A stretch of 49,066 nt of DNA from Candidatus Woesearchaeota archaeon (GTDB taxonomy: Archaea > Nanobdellota > Nanobdellia > SCGC-AAA011-G17 > JAGVZF01). Where the stretch lies: the NCBI GenBank assembly GCA_018302785.1, contig JAGVZF010000002.1:1-49066 (forward strand), written 5' to 3'. This document shows positions 48,798 to 49,066 of this stretch, in pieces. The first letter of the stretch is position 1. Every line of letters begins with the position of its first letter. The translations under genes and the position numbers were made by a program. The notes beneath the pieces are model-generated. The model had not been told where the DNA came from. It saw nothing but the letters and a program-made list of their open reading frames with translations, and did not search any database.

Positions 48798-48982
48798 TTC
48801 TTTTCTATTTCTATGAAGGCTACCATAATTAATTTATTTTTAATCTGTCCTGCAGCAACCTTTCTTCCTTCAAATGACTTCTTAATATAAATTGGATGTT
48901 CTAAAACATACTCTACATCAAGTTCAGTAATACCTCTTTGCTTCATTCTTTTTATAGCGTGATCAGAATAGATAATAGCCAT
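48785..48982 (-). CDS. DUF4258 protein (RelE-like toxin candidate), C-terminus shortened
   Basis: 65 residues from ATG 48982; the ATG at 48991 is closer to the TATA box (GATATAAATT near 49002) than leaderless geometry allows. DUF4258 signatures are YSDHAIKRMKQRGITELDVEYVLEHP and the GRKVAAGQIKNKLIMVAFIE strand pair. The last strand, which usually ends in a ...TVY segment, stops at KKIIL, and the partner DUF2283 lacks its beginning. A deletion that joined the two genes is the simplest explanation. Confidence 0.7.
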   Translation of the reverse strand: MAIIYSDHAIKRMKQRGITELDVEYVLEHPIYIKKSFEGRKVAAGQIKNKLIMVAFIEIEKKIIL

Positions 48983-49066
48983 AGAAAGCATAAGAAAGAT
49001 TAATTTATATCGATATCGGTCTTATAATTCTTCTTTCTATTTTTATTGTTCATCTTTATGATATAA

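Noticed and set aside
44116-49020. Shared TCGATATCG palindrome before gene 44129 and near the DUF4258 promoter
   Set aside because: Only nine shared bases in two places at different distances from the start; it may be chance or a restriction-type palindrome.

Overview
The window is AT-rich archaeal DNA. The informational genes are archaeal (two-subunit D-family DNA polymerase, Orc1/Cdc6, membrane LonB, Hef- and Lhr-type helicases, XPF-type nuclease). Most starts lie about 25-30 bp behind a TTTATAAA-like TATA box, which suggests leaderless transcripts, and only a few have a strong Shine-Dalgarno. Small genes, several short membrane proteins, two LAGLIDADG inteins and the mix of conserved hypotheticals resemble DPANN archaea of the Pacearchaeota/Woesearchaeota type. 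That placement is inference; no rRNA or tRNA gene was recognised.

Layout. 1-8 kb: TraB-like protein, a site-2-protease-like membrane protein that has lost its HExxH motif, a small membrane protein, a Hef-type helicase and an ERCC4 nuclease encoded as two overlapping genes, an arginase-family enzyme with ThpR, a tyrosyl-tRNA synthetase that reads like the eukaryotic cytosolic enzyme, and a membrane OB-fold protein coupled to a TctA-like permease. 7.9-16.3 kb: replication block orc1-dp1-dp2 on the minus strand, with an intein at the DP2 catalytic site, next to a very AT-rich 537-bp spacer with ORB-like motifs (candidate origin). 16.3-21.9 kb: PRC-barrel protein, LonB, ArgRS, a conserved hypothetical, a phosphoesterase and an Lrp-type regulator with a C-terminal cysteine cluster. 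22.0-29.0 kb: a complete SUF Fe-S operon (DUF1858-SufA fusion, SufB with intein, SufD, SufS, SufU, SufC) plus a convergent MIP18/SufT-like gene. The cysteine-bearing Lrp protein is divergent from the operon and is a plausible regulator of it. 29-32 kb: DUF2203 protein and an Lhr helicase interrupted by a -1 frameshift. 32-35.2 kb: a secreted, membrane-anchored heparinase II/III-like lyase. 35.3-37 kb: oxidative-damage repair operon Ogg2-NUDIX-Nth.

The last 11 kb is an accessory region. It holds a methyltransferase, a frameshifted HIT protein, two coiled-coil/winged-helix proteins associated with striking short-period DNA repeats (11-bp units inside one gene, a TGAACCGT array just upstream of the other), a 5'-truncated gene fragment, a secreted multi-domain surface protein, a SPOUT-like methyltransferase, two related small unknown proteins, a MazEF-like toxin-antitoxin pair, an AsnRS-core paralogue (candidate asparagine synthetase) bracketed by a 42-bp exact direct repeat, small membrane proteins, a protein with a GC-rich, Asn-rich C-terminal tail followed by an inverted repeat (candidate diversity-generating-retroelement target), a possible ADP-ribosyltransferase-fold protein, and a decayed DUF4258/DUF2283 pair.

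Strongest leads for something undescribed: the repeat-bearing winged-helix genes (39.1-40.6 kb), the DGR-like variable tail (47.8-47.9 kb), and the cysteine-containing Lrp regulator facing the SUF operon.
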